Source: Crocinitomicaceae bacterium (GTDB lineage Bacteria; Bacteroidota; Bacteroidia; Flavobacteriales_D; Crocinitomicaceae). Taken from it: 64,000 nucleotides of DNA. How positions within the stretch are numbered: the stretch's first letter is position 1; each line of letters opens with the position of its first letter. This document shows positions 35,458 through 44,995 of this stretch, piece after piece. The notes under the pieces are model-generated. The model was not told the DNA's origin. It searched no databases and saw only the letters and a list, made by a program, of their open reading frames with translations. Location of the stretch: assembly GCA_018402525.1 (NCBI GenBank), contig JAGYIR010000008.1, positions 48,501 to 112,500 on the forward strand, given 5' to 3'. The translations under genes were made by a program, and so were the position numbers.

Positions 35458-35576
35458 GTTTAATTTGACCTTTAGAAAACCTATTTTGGTTTATATCTGA
35501 AAACTTTCTTGTAATAGATGCAATCTATTTGTAGTTTTATACGTCTTCAATCAAGGAACTAAACAAACTATTACAG

Positions 35577-37322
35577 ATGAATAAAATTATTCTAATCACT
35601 TTTCTTTTTCTTAGTTATTTCTCAAACGCATCGCACATTGTTGGAGGGGAAGTTTATTACGATTCATTAGGAAACAATCAATACAGAATTGTTTTTGAAA
35701 TTTATCGTGATTGTTCTGGGGCAGGATACGATAACCCAATGGAGTATACAATCTTTAATGCAAACGATAATTCTATATTTACTACAAGACAAATATTCCT
35801 ACCCATTCCTGATACATTACCAATAATCTATGATGATCCATGTGTTACACCTCCCTCAGATGTATGTGTGGAAAGAGCGATTTATGTCGACACGGTAACT
35901 CTAGCTACTACACCCAGTGGTTATTACATAACTTATCAACGGTGTTGTTGGGCTGCGAATATCTTAAATATTGTTGACCCAGGAGATTGGGGCATTACGA
36001 TTACTACGCAAATTCCAGGAAGTGACTTGGTCTCAGCAGATAACAATTCAGCTCGTTTTAATGAGTATCCGCCAATTGTGTTGTGTTCTGGGCAAACATT
36101 AAATTTTGATCATAGTGCCTATGATGAAGACGGTGATTCTTTGGTTTACTCTCTTTGCACTCCGCAAACACATTACATTACCGATGGAGTAATGCCAAAT
36201 CCTGAACAAGCAGCTCCGTATGCATTTATACCTTGGGAGACAGGTTTTTCTGATATTCAACCGTTTGGACCAGGATCTAGTATTACAATTGACCCTCAAA
36301 CTGGAATGATGGACATTACTCCAAATTTAACAGGAACGTATGTTGCTGCGGTTTGCGTGGAAGAGTGGAGAGACGGCGTACTCATCAATACAAAATCTAG
36401 AACGTTTGGATACCGAATTGTTGTCTGTGACGTAATTGAACCGATGGAAGTGGATGTTTTCGGCCAGGGGACTTTGATAGAAGACTGTGGCTCCGCTGGA
36501 TTTGTTGTCATCAGAGAGGACACAACCACTTCAATTGATCTTCAAATTTTTATTTCAGGTACCGCAACGAATGGGGTAGATTATAATTTCATCGGAGATA
36601 CATTGACACTCCCAATTGGAGTAGCTTCAGATACGTTAGTAATTACACCTTTTTTGGATGGAATTACAGAAGGTGATGAAACGATAATTTTCAGCGTAGT
36701 AGTAGAGAACATTTGCGATGGTACTTATGATACGACTACAGCATACATCACCATCGTCGATTACATCAATATGACGATAAATTCGGAAGACAGTCTCAAC
36801 GTCTGCGACGAAACAGGAGAAATGGTGATGTTGTGGACTTCTGTTGGACAAGGTGTACCACCTTATGGGTATTTTTGGGAACCAATACCATCAGTCAGTA
36901 ATGATACAATCACTTTTTCATCGACAATTTTGGATGATAACTTGAATACGATTTATGTAACAGCTATAGATCAATGCGGGAAAACGATACAGTCTGAACC
37001 GATTTTGGTCTATAACCAATGTCCGGTAGTCGTGCCCAATGTTATTACGGCAAATGGGGATGGAATCAACGATCTATTTATAGTGAAGAATTTGGAGGAT
37101 TACGATAGAGTCTCTTTACAAATTCTTAATCGCTGGGGCAATGTCGTCTATGAGAATGAGAATTACCAAAATAATTGGGACGGAAGAGACAAGGGCGGTA
37201 ATGAGCTTGTGGAAGGTGTATACTATTACCTGGTTGTTCCTGAAAGTGAAAAATATCCTTATAACGAGATTGAGAGAACCAAGTATACTATTCATGGATT
37301 TGTCCACATTGTAAGGGATTAA
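35577..37322 (+). CDS. T9SS type-B cargo protein with Calx-beta-like domain
   Basis: A 581-residue exported protein. It has a signal peptide (about 1-18) and an N-terminal module opening with SHIVGGEVYYDSLGNNQYRI and FEIYRDCSGAG, found again in the 38851-42138 product. A Calx-beta-like repeat follows (about 310-405, ISGTATNGVDYNFIGDTLTL, GITEGDETIIF), then a gliding-motility-associated type-B sorting domain (about 490-581, VVPNVITANGDGINDLF, LNRWGNVVYE, WDGRDKGG, GVYYYLV). Such proteins are exported by the T9SS and held on the surface by PorP/SprF-type partners. Probably an adhesin-like surface protein. Confidence 0.85.
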   Translation: MNKIILITFLFLSYFSNASHIVGGEVYYDSLGNNQYRIVFEIYRDCSGAGYDNPMEYTIFNANDNSIFTTRQIFLPIPDTLPIIYDDPCVTPPSDVCVERAIYVDTVTLATTPSGYYITYQRCCWAANILNIVDPGDWGITITTQIPGSDLVSADNNSARFNEYPPIVLCSGQTLNFDHSAYDEDGDSLVYSLCTPQTHYITDGVMPNPEQAAPYAFIPWETGFSDIQPFGPGSSITIDPQTGMMDITPNLTGTYVAAVCVEEWRDGVLINTKSRTFGYRIVVCDVIEPMEVDVFGQGTLIEDCGSAGFVVIREDTTTSIDLQIFISGTATNGVDYNFIGDTLTLPIGVASDTLVITPFLDGITEGDETIIFSVVVENICDGTYDTTTAYITIVDYINMTINSEDSLNVCDETGEMVMLWTSVGQGVPPYGYFWEPIPSVSNDTITFSSTILDDNLNTIYVTAIDQCGKTIQSEPILVYNQCPVVVPNVITANGDGINDLFIVKNLEDYDRVSLQILNRWGNVVYENENYQNNWDGRDKGGNELVEGVYYYLVVPESEKYPYNEIERTKYTIHGFVHIVRD

Positions 37323-37374
37323 AAATTTTCTGAGTTCGATCTTTTTCCTTTGGTTATAGTTTTATATTTACACT

Positions 37375-37875
37375 ATGACAGAGATTAAACAACTTCATAC
37401 TGAAGATGTCACCATTGTACATCATTTAGCCCATGAAATATGGCCAAATACCTTTCGCAATATCTTATCTAAGGAACAAATAGCCTATATGTTGGATTGG
37501 ATGTATTCTATTCCAACCCTAAAGGAGCAAGTGGAAACGGGATATTTGTATTATCTGGTGAAGCAGGATGGTATTGCAGTTGGTTTTATAGGACTTGAAC
37601 CAAATTATCCAGATGCAGGCTATTTACGCATTCATAAGCTTTATGTGAAGCCTGAAACCCATAAAAAGGGAATTGGGAGAGCTATGGTGAATCATTGTAT
37701 CGATGTTGCGTTTGATTTGGATTTACACACGCTGCATTTAAATGTGAACCGATTCAATGACGCAGTTGATTTTTATAAGCATGTTGGGTTCAAAATTACA
37801 AAAGAAGAGAACATCGATATTGGAAAAGATTTTCTGATGGAAGATTACGTGATGGAACTATCGTTGAAAGGATAA
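37375..37875 (+). CDS. GNAT-family N-acetyltransferase
   Basis: A 166-residue protein with the GNAT fold. LYVKPETHKKGIGRAMVNHC (motif A, acetyl-CoA pyrophosphate loop GIGRA) and the C-terminal LHLNVNRFNDAVDFYKHVGF are diagnostic. It transfers acetyl from acetyl-CoA to an amine; the acceptor is unknown. It is 52 bases after the T9SS gene and converges on the GT9 gene with three bases between them. Confidence 0.88.
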   Translation: MTEIKQLHTEDVTIVHHLAHEIWPNTFRNILSKEQIAYMLDWMYSIPTLKEQVETGYLYYLVKQDGIAVGFIGLEPNYPDAGYLRIHKLYVKPETHKKGIGRAMVNHCIDVAFDLDLHTLHLNVNRFNDAVDFYKHVGFKITKEENIDIGKDFLMEDYVMELSLKG

Positions 37876-37878
37876 GCG

Positions 37879-38835
37879 CTAAATTTCAATTTCGTGCCCA
37901 CATTTAAAGTGACCTTGGGGACAGGTTTTGTGCCCATGCAAACCGCAAGGTCGACAAGCAAGACGATCTACTTCAGCAATTTTCGAATCGTCAGATAACG
38001 GACCAAAACCAAAATTCGGGATGGTAGAACAAAAGTAAGCGGTAACAGGAGCATTCATTGCGGAAGCCAAGTGCAGCGGACCAGAATCATTGACAAAATT
38101 GCGTGTGGCATCTTTCATTAATGCGGCTGACTCTAACAAATTAAGTTGGCCGCTTAAGTTGAGAACTGTGTTCGACTGACTGGCAATCCGAATCTCTTCA
38201 CACAATTCAAAGTCCGCTTTCCCACCTAATAGATAAATAGTTTTCGTTGCTCCAATTTTTCGAATTAATTCCAACCATTTTTCTTTTGGTAATTGTTTTG
38301 TGAACCAAACCGAAGAAGGAGCTAAGCAATAGTATTCACTGTTCTTGTAATTAGCAACAGAAGAATAGTCTTCACGGGAAGGAAACAATTCTGGTCGAAG
38401 TTTTGTTACCGCACCAAATTCTGCAATGATCTGTAAGTTACGTTCAACTTCATGAGTTCCGTCGCCAATTTCGTGAGCAAATGATTTAGTATACAGAAAT
38501 GAAAACGGATTCTTCTTAAATCCATACCTTTTTTTGCCTTTTGAAAATCCAGCTATGATTCCAGAACTTCCAAAACGATGTAAATTGATCACCAAGTCAT
38601 ACCTTTCGTCACGGAATTGCTTGATAAGCCTATACATGGATTTCCACTTTCCGTTTGATTTATCAAAAGTGATGACTCGATTAAGTGTCGGATTATTTGA
38701 AAGCAATGATTCATTCCCCTCCTTTACAAGAAAATCAATGGTACTATCAGGGAAAATACGGTGCAGTTCGCTCACCACTGGAGTCGCTAAAATTACATCG
38801 CCCAGAAAAGCAGTTTGAATAATGAGAATTTTCAC
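37879..38835 (-). CDS. Glycosyltransferase family 9 (heptosyltransferase-like)
   Basis: A 318-residue GT-B glycosyltransferase. The opening ILIIQTAFLGDVILATPVVS, then DLVINLHRFGSSGIIAG, and the nucleotide-sugar region NDSGPLHLASAMNAPVTAYF mark the ADP-heptose:LPS heptosyltransferase (GT9) family. It would add a sugar to lipopolysaccharide or another surface glycan at the cytoplasmic face. A cluster of Cys near the C-terminus (ACRPCGLHGHKTCPQGHFKC) is typical of this bacteroidal branch. The donor cannot be fixed from sequence. It lies 15 bases downstream of a T9SS cargo gene on the same strand. Confidence 0.88.
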   Translation of the reverse strand: MKILIIQTAFLGDVILATPVVSELHRIFPDSTIDFLVKEGNESLLSNNPTLNRVITFDKSNGKWKSMYRLIKQFRDERYDLVINLHRFGSSGIIAGFSKGKKRYGFKKNPFSFLYTKSFAHEIGDGTHEVERNLQIIAEFGAVTKLRPELFPSREDYSSVANYKNSEYYCLAPSSVWFTKQLPKEKWLELIRKIGATKTIYLLGGKADFELCEEIRIASQSNTVLNLSGQLNLLESAALMKDATRNFVNDSGPLHLASAMNAPVTAYFCSTIPNFGFGPLSDDSKIAEVDRLACRPCGLHGHKTCPQGHFKCGHEIEI

Positions 38836-38850
38836 GAAACAAAATTAAAC

Positions 38851-41800
38851 TTATTTTATCAATGATACGTGTCCACGTTTGATGATCTCAATTCCGTCTC
38901 CATCGTGAAGTTTAATAAAATACACATACGTCCCATTTTTGGCTAGTTTACCTGTGATTTTCAAGGTTCCGTCCCATCCTTCGTTGGGATCACTGGTTTT
39001 AAAAATTACCTGTCCCCATTGGTCAAAAATGGTGAAATCATAGTTTGATCCATCAAAATCGGATAGTACGGGTTTGAAAATTGGATTCATACCCTCCGGT
39101 GTAAACGCATTGGGGATGTATATGAGCGGAGGAGTGGTGGCACAGCGCACATTCGAACTACTACTTTCACCGAACCCAAATTGGTTGATTGCCTCAATGG
39201 CTTGCACGTAGTAGCAAGTTTTTCCATTCGAATAGATTTCGCTGACGTCATCTTCAAAACTGTACTGACCATTGTTCAAAGTGGCAATCGGTGCTCCCGT
39301 GAAATTCCCATCTACTCCTCTGTATATTTGATACCCAAGAATAGATCCATCAAACTCACTGTATGGAGTCCAGTTTAAATAGTTAATCTTTCGAGTATCA
39401 TCGTTGTCAATAGCTAGCAATATGGTCGTTGCCTCATTCGATGTCATACTGTATCTACCGCAACTGTCCACTACTTGAACTCTATAGGTATACGTCGATT
39501 CGTTGACATTTACATCTTCATCCAAATAGGTGATAAGGGTTCCCGAAACTGGTAACTCTTCAAGTTCCTCAAAATTCCCGCTAGTATTCATTTTTTGAAT
39601 TGAAATTGCTGGAATATTTACTGAAGCGTCAATGTGTAATCTTACCAAAACTGACGCGTCCGTTACCGTAGCCACACGTACATAATTAAACGATGGCTGG
39701 TTTGGAGCAGTTACAAAAATAGAACGCCGGTTAGAAAATGAAACAGCTCCATCTGAAGAATAGGCCTTTATAACAAATTCGTACGTCAAGTTGTCAATGA
39801 CATCCAACGTAAAACTTGTTCCAGTAGCTGTTCCTAGCGGTATCCAGCCGCCAAGATCGTTTTGAGCATAAATTTCATAATAATCCACAGAAGTCCAACC
39901 AACATAAGGCGTCCAGTTCAGGGTGACGGTTCGTTCACAAATATCCAATGAGCGATTTAAAAACATTGTTGTGTGTGTTTCTGCTTTTGCTGAGGTTTGA
40001 TAGGTCGGAGGTATGGCAGAAGTAAAACAAGAATCGAAAGCTGCCACCGAATAGGTCAGCGGCCCTTGATTGACATCAGGACTGTACGTATAAGAAGTAG
40101 TGGTAATTCCAAAGACTTCATCCAATTCAACGATACTACCAGCTGCGTTCATGACATAAATGATGTAACCGTAGGTATCTTCTTGCGCGTTTTCATTCCA
40201 TGTTATCGTGACTTCATTTGTCAAACTATCAATTGTCACAGAGTAAATCACTGGGATGTCAGGAGCCATTTGATCTTCAAACACATCTCCTTCAATGTTG
40301 GAAGTATAGTCGCACGGTTGATTGGGTAATACAATTTGATAATTCAGTTGCGTTGAGCAAATGCGAATGGTGTCTCGGTAAATATTAGTTCCGTACGGCA
40401 CACTATCGTACAAACTCCATGTTCCTGCTGGATATTCACGATAGATATGGTAGTAACCGTTCATTGTACTTAGGGCAGGGGTGACTGGTGCATTCCATTG
40501 TAAAAATGCCGTTCCGTTGTTGGGGTTGTTAAGGTTCAAAAAGATGTTTGAAATTGTATCCGAGAAATTCAAGGCGTTACCATTGCATCCAGAGACTGTT
40601 GCTACAAAATAATCGTTTGCCTGAGTAACTCCAGGATCAATGAAGGATGATGCCGCAATATTGGCTACCGTTCCAATTAAACCATCTTGTTCCGAATAGA
40701 TCTGGTACTCAATAAATGTCCCGAAAGGATCAGCGACTGGTGTCCAATTGATTGTTACATCTCCAGCAGCGTTTGTTTGAATACACGTAATTTCTGGAGC
40801 ATCAACAATTCCAGTGTTTTGCACATTAATTGTAATCGTTGCATAACTCACTTTTGGGACATCGCAATAATCGTCTTGAACTTTAAATACAAAATGGTAG
40901 GGAACTTCAAGGGCTTCAATCCCAAAATCATTAACCAAATGGTCACAACTTGTTTGCCAATTAAATTCGGTTGTTACGCCTTGCGACATTGTAATTAAAG
41001 GTGTTGCATCCAGTGTGGCGCATGGCGCAATATCGCACCCAACAGGATTTATGTAGTTCGTTCCAAACATTAGACCCGTAGCCGATAGAATGTTGTTTTG
41101 AGGAGTACCATCGTGCAGTAATTCGACATCCGTTGAACTTAGCGTGAAGTTTACCAAATCCCCAGCATTAATGGTCGTTTCAAATAAACCGCCAAACGGA
41201 CCATTTATCACAGGTTTGTTATTGGTACCCGTGCAATTGGTGATGACGAGTTGCATTTCGCGTTCAACTTCTGCGATAAGCACACCACTTCGGTACGATT
41301 GAGCAACAATTTTAACAGCGTAGCTCCCAATGTTATTGGATAAAAATGTCAAATTCCCAGAACTTGGGTCAACTTGTGCTGGAATATTCCCTGGGTTCAT
41401 ACCAACGCCTGGTGTTGGCGAGTTGAATGAGAAGCCAGCTTCATAAGGAATGAGTGCTGGGGTAGTAGGTGGATTGTAAGTAGCTGCTGGGAAATGATTG
41501 AGCACTGGACCAAAAGAAATGTAGAGCGAATCCAAGTCAGGATCTACCGCATTCATATTGTATTCATACATGTCACCTGCGCAACTAACGAAATAAGGTT
41601 CTTGAAGAAATTGAGGTGAGTTATCAACACAACCGCCTGGTGATCCTGGAATTGCAAACATTTTCGCTTGAATTGTCATGCCATAAGTGGAAGGGTCATC
41701 AATATTTGTCAGTGCATTGCTTCTTGAAAAGTTTTGAAATGTAAAAATCCATCCGCTTGCTGGAGGTGTTCCCGTCAAATTGATTGGGGCTGACTGATAA

Positions 41801-42138
41801 ATTGCTTTTTCAATAGCTCCCACACCATTTCCACCGCCTTGTCCAACTCCACAATCGAAAGGAACGGGACTTCCAGCTACTTGAGTGCACGTAGGCGAAA
41901 CATCTTCACTTGAAACATAGTTTAGCGTAATGGTAGTAATAGTCGGATGGCCCCATACATCAAGGGTTTCTGACCCCGTGTTGATGACTGCTCCGTTGCA
42001 ATCACGGTAAAATACGAGTTGAAAAACATAATTCCCGCCCTGACATGTCCACGTGATATCTCCTCCCATAACATGAGAAGCCTTACCTGAAAAGGAAAGC
42101 AAAAGCAGTGATAGTATGATAAATAAGTACTTAATCAT
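38851..42138 (-). CDS. Large T9SS type-B cargo protein with fibronectin-III-like repeats
   Basis: A 1095-residue exported protein with a signal peptide (about 1-20). Its N-terminal module (SHVMGGDITWTCQGGNYVFQ, LVFYRDCNGA) matches that of the 35577-37322 product. Several fibronectin-III-like domains fill about 455-1000 (e.g. VNWTP/ITWNE-type strands, YQIYSEQDG, GYIIYVM). A gliding-motility-type B sorting domain ends the protein (about 1005-1095: IYIPNAFTPEGMNPIFKPVL, IFDQWGQVIFK, GWDGTLKI, GTYVYFIKLHDGDG). It is exported by the T9SS and probably acts as a surface or matrix protein. Confidence 0.85.
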   Translation of the reverse strand: MIKYLFIILSLLLLSFSGKASHVMGGDITWTCQGGNYVFQLVFYRDCNGAVINTGSETLDVWGHPTITTITLNYVSSEDVSPTCTQVAGSPVPFDCGVGQGGGNGVGAIEKAIYQSAPINLTGTPPASGWIFTFQNFSRSNALTNIDDPSTYGMTIQAKMFAIPGSPGGCVDNSPQFLQEPYFVSCAGDMYEYNMNAVDPDLDSLYISFGPVLNHFPAATYNPPTTPALIPYEAGFSFNSPTPGVGMNPGNIPAQVDPSSGNLTFLSNNIGSYAVKIVAQSYRSGVLIAEVEREMQLVITNCTGTNNKPVINGPFGGLFETTINAGDLVNFTLSSTDVELLHDGTPQNNILSATGLMFGTNYINPVGCDIAPCATLDATPLITMSQGVTTEFNWQTSCDHLVNDFGIEALEVPYHFVFKVQDDYCDVPKVSYATITINVQNTGIVDAPEITCIQTNAAGDVTINWTPVADPFGTFIEYQIYSEQDGLIGTVANIAASSFIDPGVTQANDYFVATVSGCNGNALNFSDTISNIFLNLNNPNNGTAFLQWNAPVTPALSTMNGYYHIYREYPAGTWSLYDSVPYGTNIYRDTIRICSTQLNYQIVLPNQPCDYTSNIEGDVFEDQMAPDIPVIYSVTIDSLTNEVTITWNENAQEDTYGYIIYVMNAAGSIVELDEVFGITTTSYTYSPDVNQGPLTYSVAAFDSCFTSAIPPTYQTSAKAETHTTMFLNRSLDICERTVTLNWTPYVGWTSVDYYEIYAQNDLGGWIPLGTATGTSFTLDVIDNLTYEFVIKAYSSDGAVSFSNRRSIFVTAPNQPSFNYVRVATVTDASVLVRLHIDASVNIPAISIQKMNTSGNFEELEELPVSGTLITYLDEDVNVNESTYTYRVQVVDSCGRYSMTSNEATTILLAIDNDDTRKINYLNWTPYSEFDGSILGYQIYRGVDGNFTGAPIATLNNGQYSFEDDVSEIYSNGKTCYYVQAIEAINQFGFGESSSSNVRCATTPPLIYIPNAFTPEGMNPIFKPVLSDFDGSNYDFTIFDQWGQVIFKTSDPNEGWDGTLKITGKLAKNGTYVYFIKLHDGDGIEIIKRGHVSLIK

Positions 42139-42200
42139 TTAGTTCTATAACGTATTTATAACAGTTGTAGTATGATGACGAGTAGGAAAACAATTAGTTG

Positions 42201-43459
42201 CTATCCTACACCAACGATTGTCATGTCTTCCCATTTTAAATATTTTTTCGCTAATTCCTGAATTCTTTCAGGCGTTATCGCACGAATTGCAAGGATTGCA
42301 TCGTTGTAAAATCCTAATCCTTTTCCGTGAATTTCAGCACTGAGAAATAAATCAGTCATGGCATAAGCACCGTCAGCGCTTTTAGCAATTGCCCCAACAT
42401 GTAATTTTGCACCAATTCTAATTCAGTCGTTGAAACGAGTTCGTTTTGCAAGCGGTTGATTTCAAAGCGGATTTCATTCAAGGTATCTTCTCTCACGTCC
42501 TTTCGGACTTCGGTAGCAATTAAAAAGTATCCCGTATCATCGGTTTCAGCCACCATGGAGCCAATTCCGTACGTGTAGCCCTTGTCTTCGCGGATATTTG
42601 CCATTAATCTACTTCCGAAATAATCTCCCAGAATCGTATTTAGGACGAGGAAATCTATATAGTCAGGGTGTTTTTTATTGAATAAAATTCGACCTAAACG
42701 AATAGCAGTTTGAATGGCATTTTCTTTATCAACAATGTGCTCCCCAGGCAAGTTTTTTAATCCTTTTTCAAATGCAAGAGGTGATTTCAGAGCTAATGGC
42801 TGAAACATGGTTTTGATGTTTGAAACCAGTTCGTCTTCCACATTTCCAACTACGACAATCTTTGATAATCCATTCAAATAGTGCGTTGCGTGAAACTCTT
42901 TCAGTTGATCAATAGTGATGTTTTCAAAATCCTCCAGTTGTAAGACATTGGAATAGTGTTCATGTGATGCAAACAAGCGTTGTTGGAACTCGACTTGCGC
43001 CAAGTAGCTCATTTTTTCAAGGTTTATTTTTAGTTTTTGACGGGCATCACTTAAAAACTCGGTGACTTCCTTTTCAATAAATGCTGTATTTTTAATTGCA
43101 TCCGCAATGGTTTCGACAATCGACCATAAATTTTCTCGCAAGCAGTAAACAGAGATTACAGCATTTTCCACGGATACGCCAGACTCAAAAAATCCACCTT
43201 TGCCGTTAATTTCCTCTTGAATTTGAATGGATGATTTCTGATTTGTTCCTGAAAGCAGTAGTCCATTTACAAAGTTAGGAACACCTTTAAGTCCTCTACA
43301 TTTTCCAGCGTCAAAGTACAAATCAAATCGACACGTTTCATCGGCCACGTCCCTCATGTGAAAAAGTGAAACTTCTTCGTTGAGGGCATATTTAACGGGT
43401 GCAATAAAATCGATGTGATCAATTGCTTTTAATTCGGGTTGAAATGTTCTATTTAGCAT
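42201..43459 (-). pseudogene. M16-family peptidase-like protein with a one-base frameshift near the C-terminus
   Basis: The frame from 43459 stops at 42356 after 367 residues (ending LLKALTVLMP). The protein continues in the next frame to TAG 42203-42201: SADGAYAMTDLFLSAEIHGK, ending ITPERIQELAKKYLKWEDMT, the usual M16 C-terminus. Restoring one A in the AAAA run (TTTT at 42380-42383 on plus) joins them into about 419 residues, matching the neighbour's 414. The catalytic HxxEH is absent, as is usual for the non-catalytic half of bacterial M16 pairs; LSGTNQKSS replaces it. It overlaps the upstream M16 gene by 11 bases. The shift may be real or a sequencing error in the homopolymer. Confidence 0.75.
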
Positions 43460-44693
43460 TGGTCGATTTTATCTTTAAAAGTGAGCAATTGGTTTTGTTC
43501 AGCGTCACCTTCGCAACACGTAAAATGTCTTCGGGTGTAATTTGGTGATACATTTCACTTTCTTTATTGATGAGTGATGCATCTCCGAGCAATTCATAAG
43601 AACATAAATTCATTGCGCGATTAAGAATTCCCTGATCGCCAAATTCCTTAGCGGTGCGAATCTTATTCATGATTTTCTCTAATTCGAGTGGATGAATTTG
43701 TTCTTTCTGGACTTTCTCAAGTTCATTCCATAACGCTTGATCTAAATCTTCAAATGAAACACCATCGTTGAGTTTACCTGAAATGACAAGTAATCCCTCG
43801 TCCAACGAACCTGTCACATAAGCGCTTATGTTTGAAACAAGGTTTAATTCTTTTTTGAGTGTGATATACAAACGTGCACTTTTATCGCGACCAAGCGCAT
43901 CGGATAATGTGTCATACACAAAGTAATCAGCATGCTTTCTGTCCACCATTTTAAAAGCGTAGTAAAACGCATTCGCAGGAACGTCTCGTTCTATCGTTTT
44001 TTCTCGAAATTCGTTTTGTTCAGGCTCTTTCGGAAGATTGCGAAGCGGTTTTTCTAGTTTGGGAAGATCTCCGTACCACTTTGTCACTAGGGATTTTACA
44101 TCTTCCAATTCCAGATTCCCAGCAATACACAGAATAGCGTTTGATGGTGTGTAGAACTTCTTGAAAAATGCTTTCACGTCATTCATGGTCGCATCTTCGA
44201 TGTGTTTAATTTCTTTACCAATGGTCGCCCATTTGTACGGGTGAATGGTGTAAGCGAGTGGTCTTAATTCAAGCCAGACATCGCCATAAGGTTGATTCAG
44301 ATAACGTTGTTTGAATTCCTCAATAACAACACTGCGTTGCACCTCCAAGCTTTTATCGGTAAACGCCAACGAAAGCATTCTATCACTTTCCAGCCAAAGT
44401 GCGGTTTCTATATTGTTCGCAGGAAGCACATCGTAATAATTGGTGACGTCGTTCGAGGTAAAGGCATTGTTTTCTCCACCTGCCAATTGCAGCGGTGTAT
44501 CGAATTCTGGGACATTCACTGATCCTCCAAACATCAAATGTTCAAACAAATGTGCAAATCCTGTTTGATCTTCGGATTCATCTCGTGCTCCGACATCGTA
44601 CAGCGTGTTTACCACTGCCATCGGTGTCGTAATATCTTTATGAAAAAGAACAGTCAGTCCGTTTTCCAGTGTAAATTTGTCGTATTTGATCAT
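43449..44693 (-). CDS. M16-family zinc metallopeptidase (catalytic subunit)
   Basis: A 414-residue protein with the inverted zinc motif HLFEH (HxxEH) near residue 48, followed about 75 residues later by the third ligand Glu within SVVIEEFKQRYLNQPYG. GGSVNVPEF and GGENNAFTSNDVTNYYDVLP are also typical of this group. M16 peptidases degrade peptides in a clam-shell cavity and usually work with a non-catalytic partner, the gene that follows and overlaps by 11 bases. No signal peptide is seen, so both appear cytoplasmic. Confidence 0.92.
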   Translation of the reverse strand: MIKYDKFTLENGLTVLFHKDITTPMAVVNTLYDVGARDESEDQTGFAHLFEHLMFGGSVNVPEFDTPLQLAGGENNAFTSNDVTNYYDVLPANNIETALWLESDRMLSLAFTDKSLEVQRSVVIEEFKQRYLNQPYGDVWLELRPLAYTIHPYKWATIGKEIKHIEDATMNDVKAFFKKFYTPSNAILCIAGNLELEDVKSLVTKWYGDLPKLEKPLRNLPKEPEQNEFREKTIERDVPANAFYYAFKMVDRKHADYFVYDTLSDALGRDKSARLYITLKKELNLVSNISAYVTGSLDEGLLVISGKLNDGVSFEDLDQALWNELEKVQKEQIHPLELEKIMNKIRTAKEFGDQGILNRAMNLCSYELLGDASLINKESEMYHQITPEDILRVAKVTLNKTNCSLLKIKSTNAK

Positions 44694-44756
44694 TTAAAAT
44701 AGTTCATGATTTCTTTTGGAATAGAAATCTGGTAAGTGATTATTATCAGTTAAAAT

Positions 44757-44950
44757 AGCTCCTCCCCCTTTGTCGCCGTTCCTGCGGCCATTAGAAGCTC
44801 TCGCTTCTTCTCCTCCAAAGGGGGAAGTTAAATCTATCTTCGAAGAATTTAATCTTTTCGGTAGTTTTGACAATAATTCATGGTACATCCAAAGAAAAAA
44901 TAGATTCGACTCGTTTCCCCCTTTGGAGGGGGTGCAGGGGGAGGACTTTG
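44757..44950. repeat. Intergenic inverted-repeat element
   Basis: CCTCCAAAGGGGGAA (44811-44825) and TTCCCCCTTTGGAGG (44914-44928) are perfect 15-base inverted copies about 90 bases apart. A further CTCCCCCTTTG stands at the left end and GCAGGGGGAGGA at the right. A small hairpin AGAAGC/GCTTCT lies inside. The two halves resemble the palindromic, C/G-run repeats scattered in Bacteroidota intergenic DNA. This is the only content of the 302-base gap between the M16 and nitronate monooxygenase genes. Confidence 0.65.
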
Positions 44951-44995
44951 GATTAAACATAAACATTTGCTTGAAAATTTAATAGAGGATTACTT

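Noticed and set aside
42380..42383. Programmed -1 frameshifting in the M16 gene.
   Set aside because: The site CTA AAA GCG is not a good X XXY YYZ slippery heptamer and no obvious downstream pseudoknot was seen; a homopolymer indel is simpler.
44770..44982. Open frames on both strands across the intergenic repeat element.
   Set aside because: They translate the inverted repeat itself and show no protein-like features.
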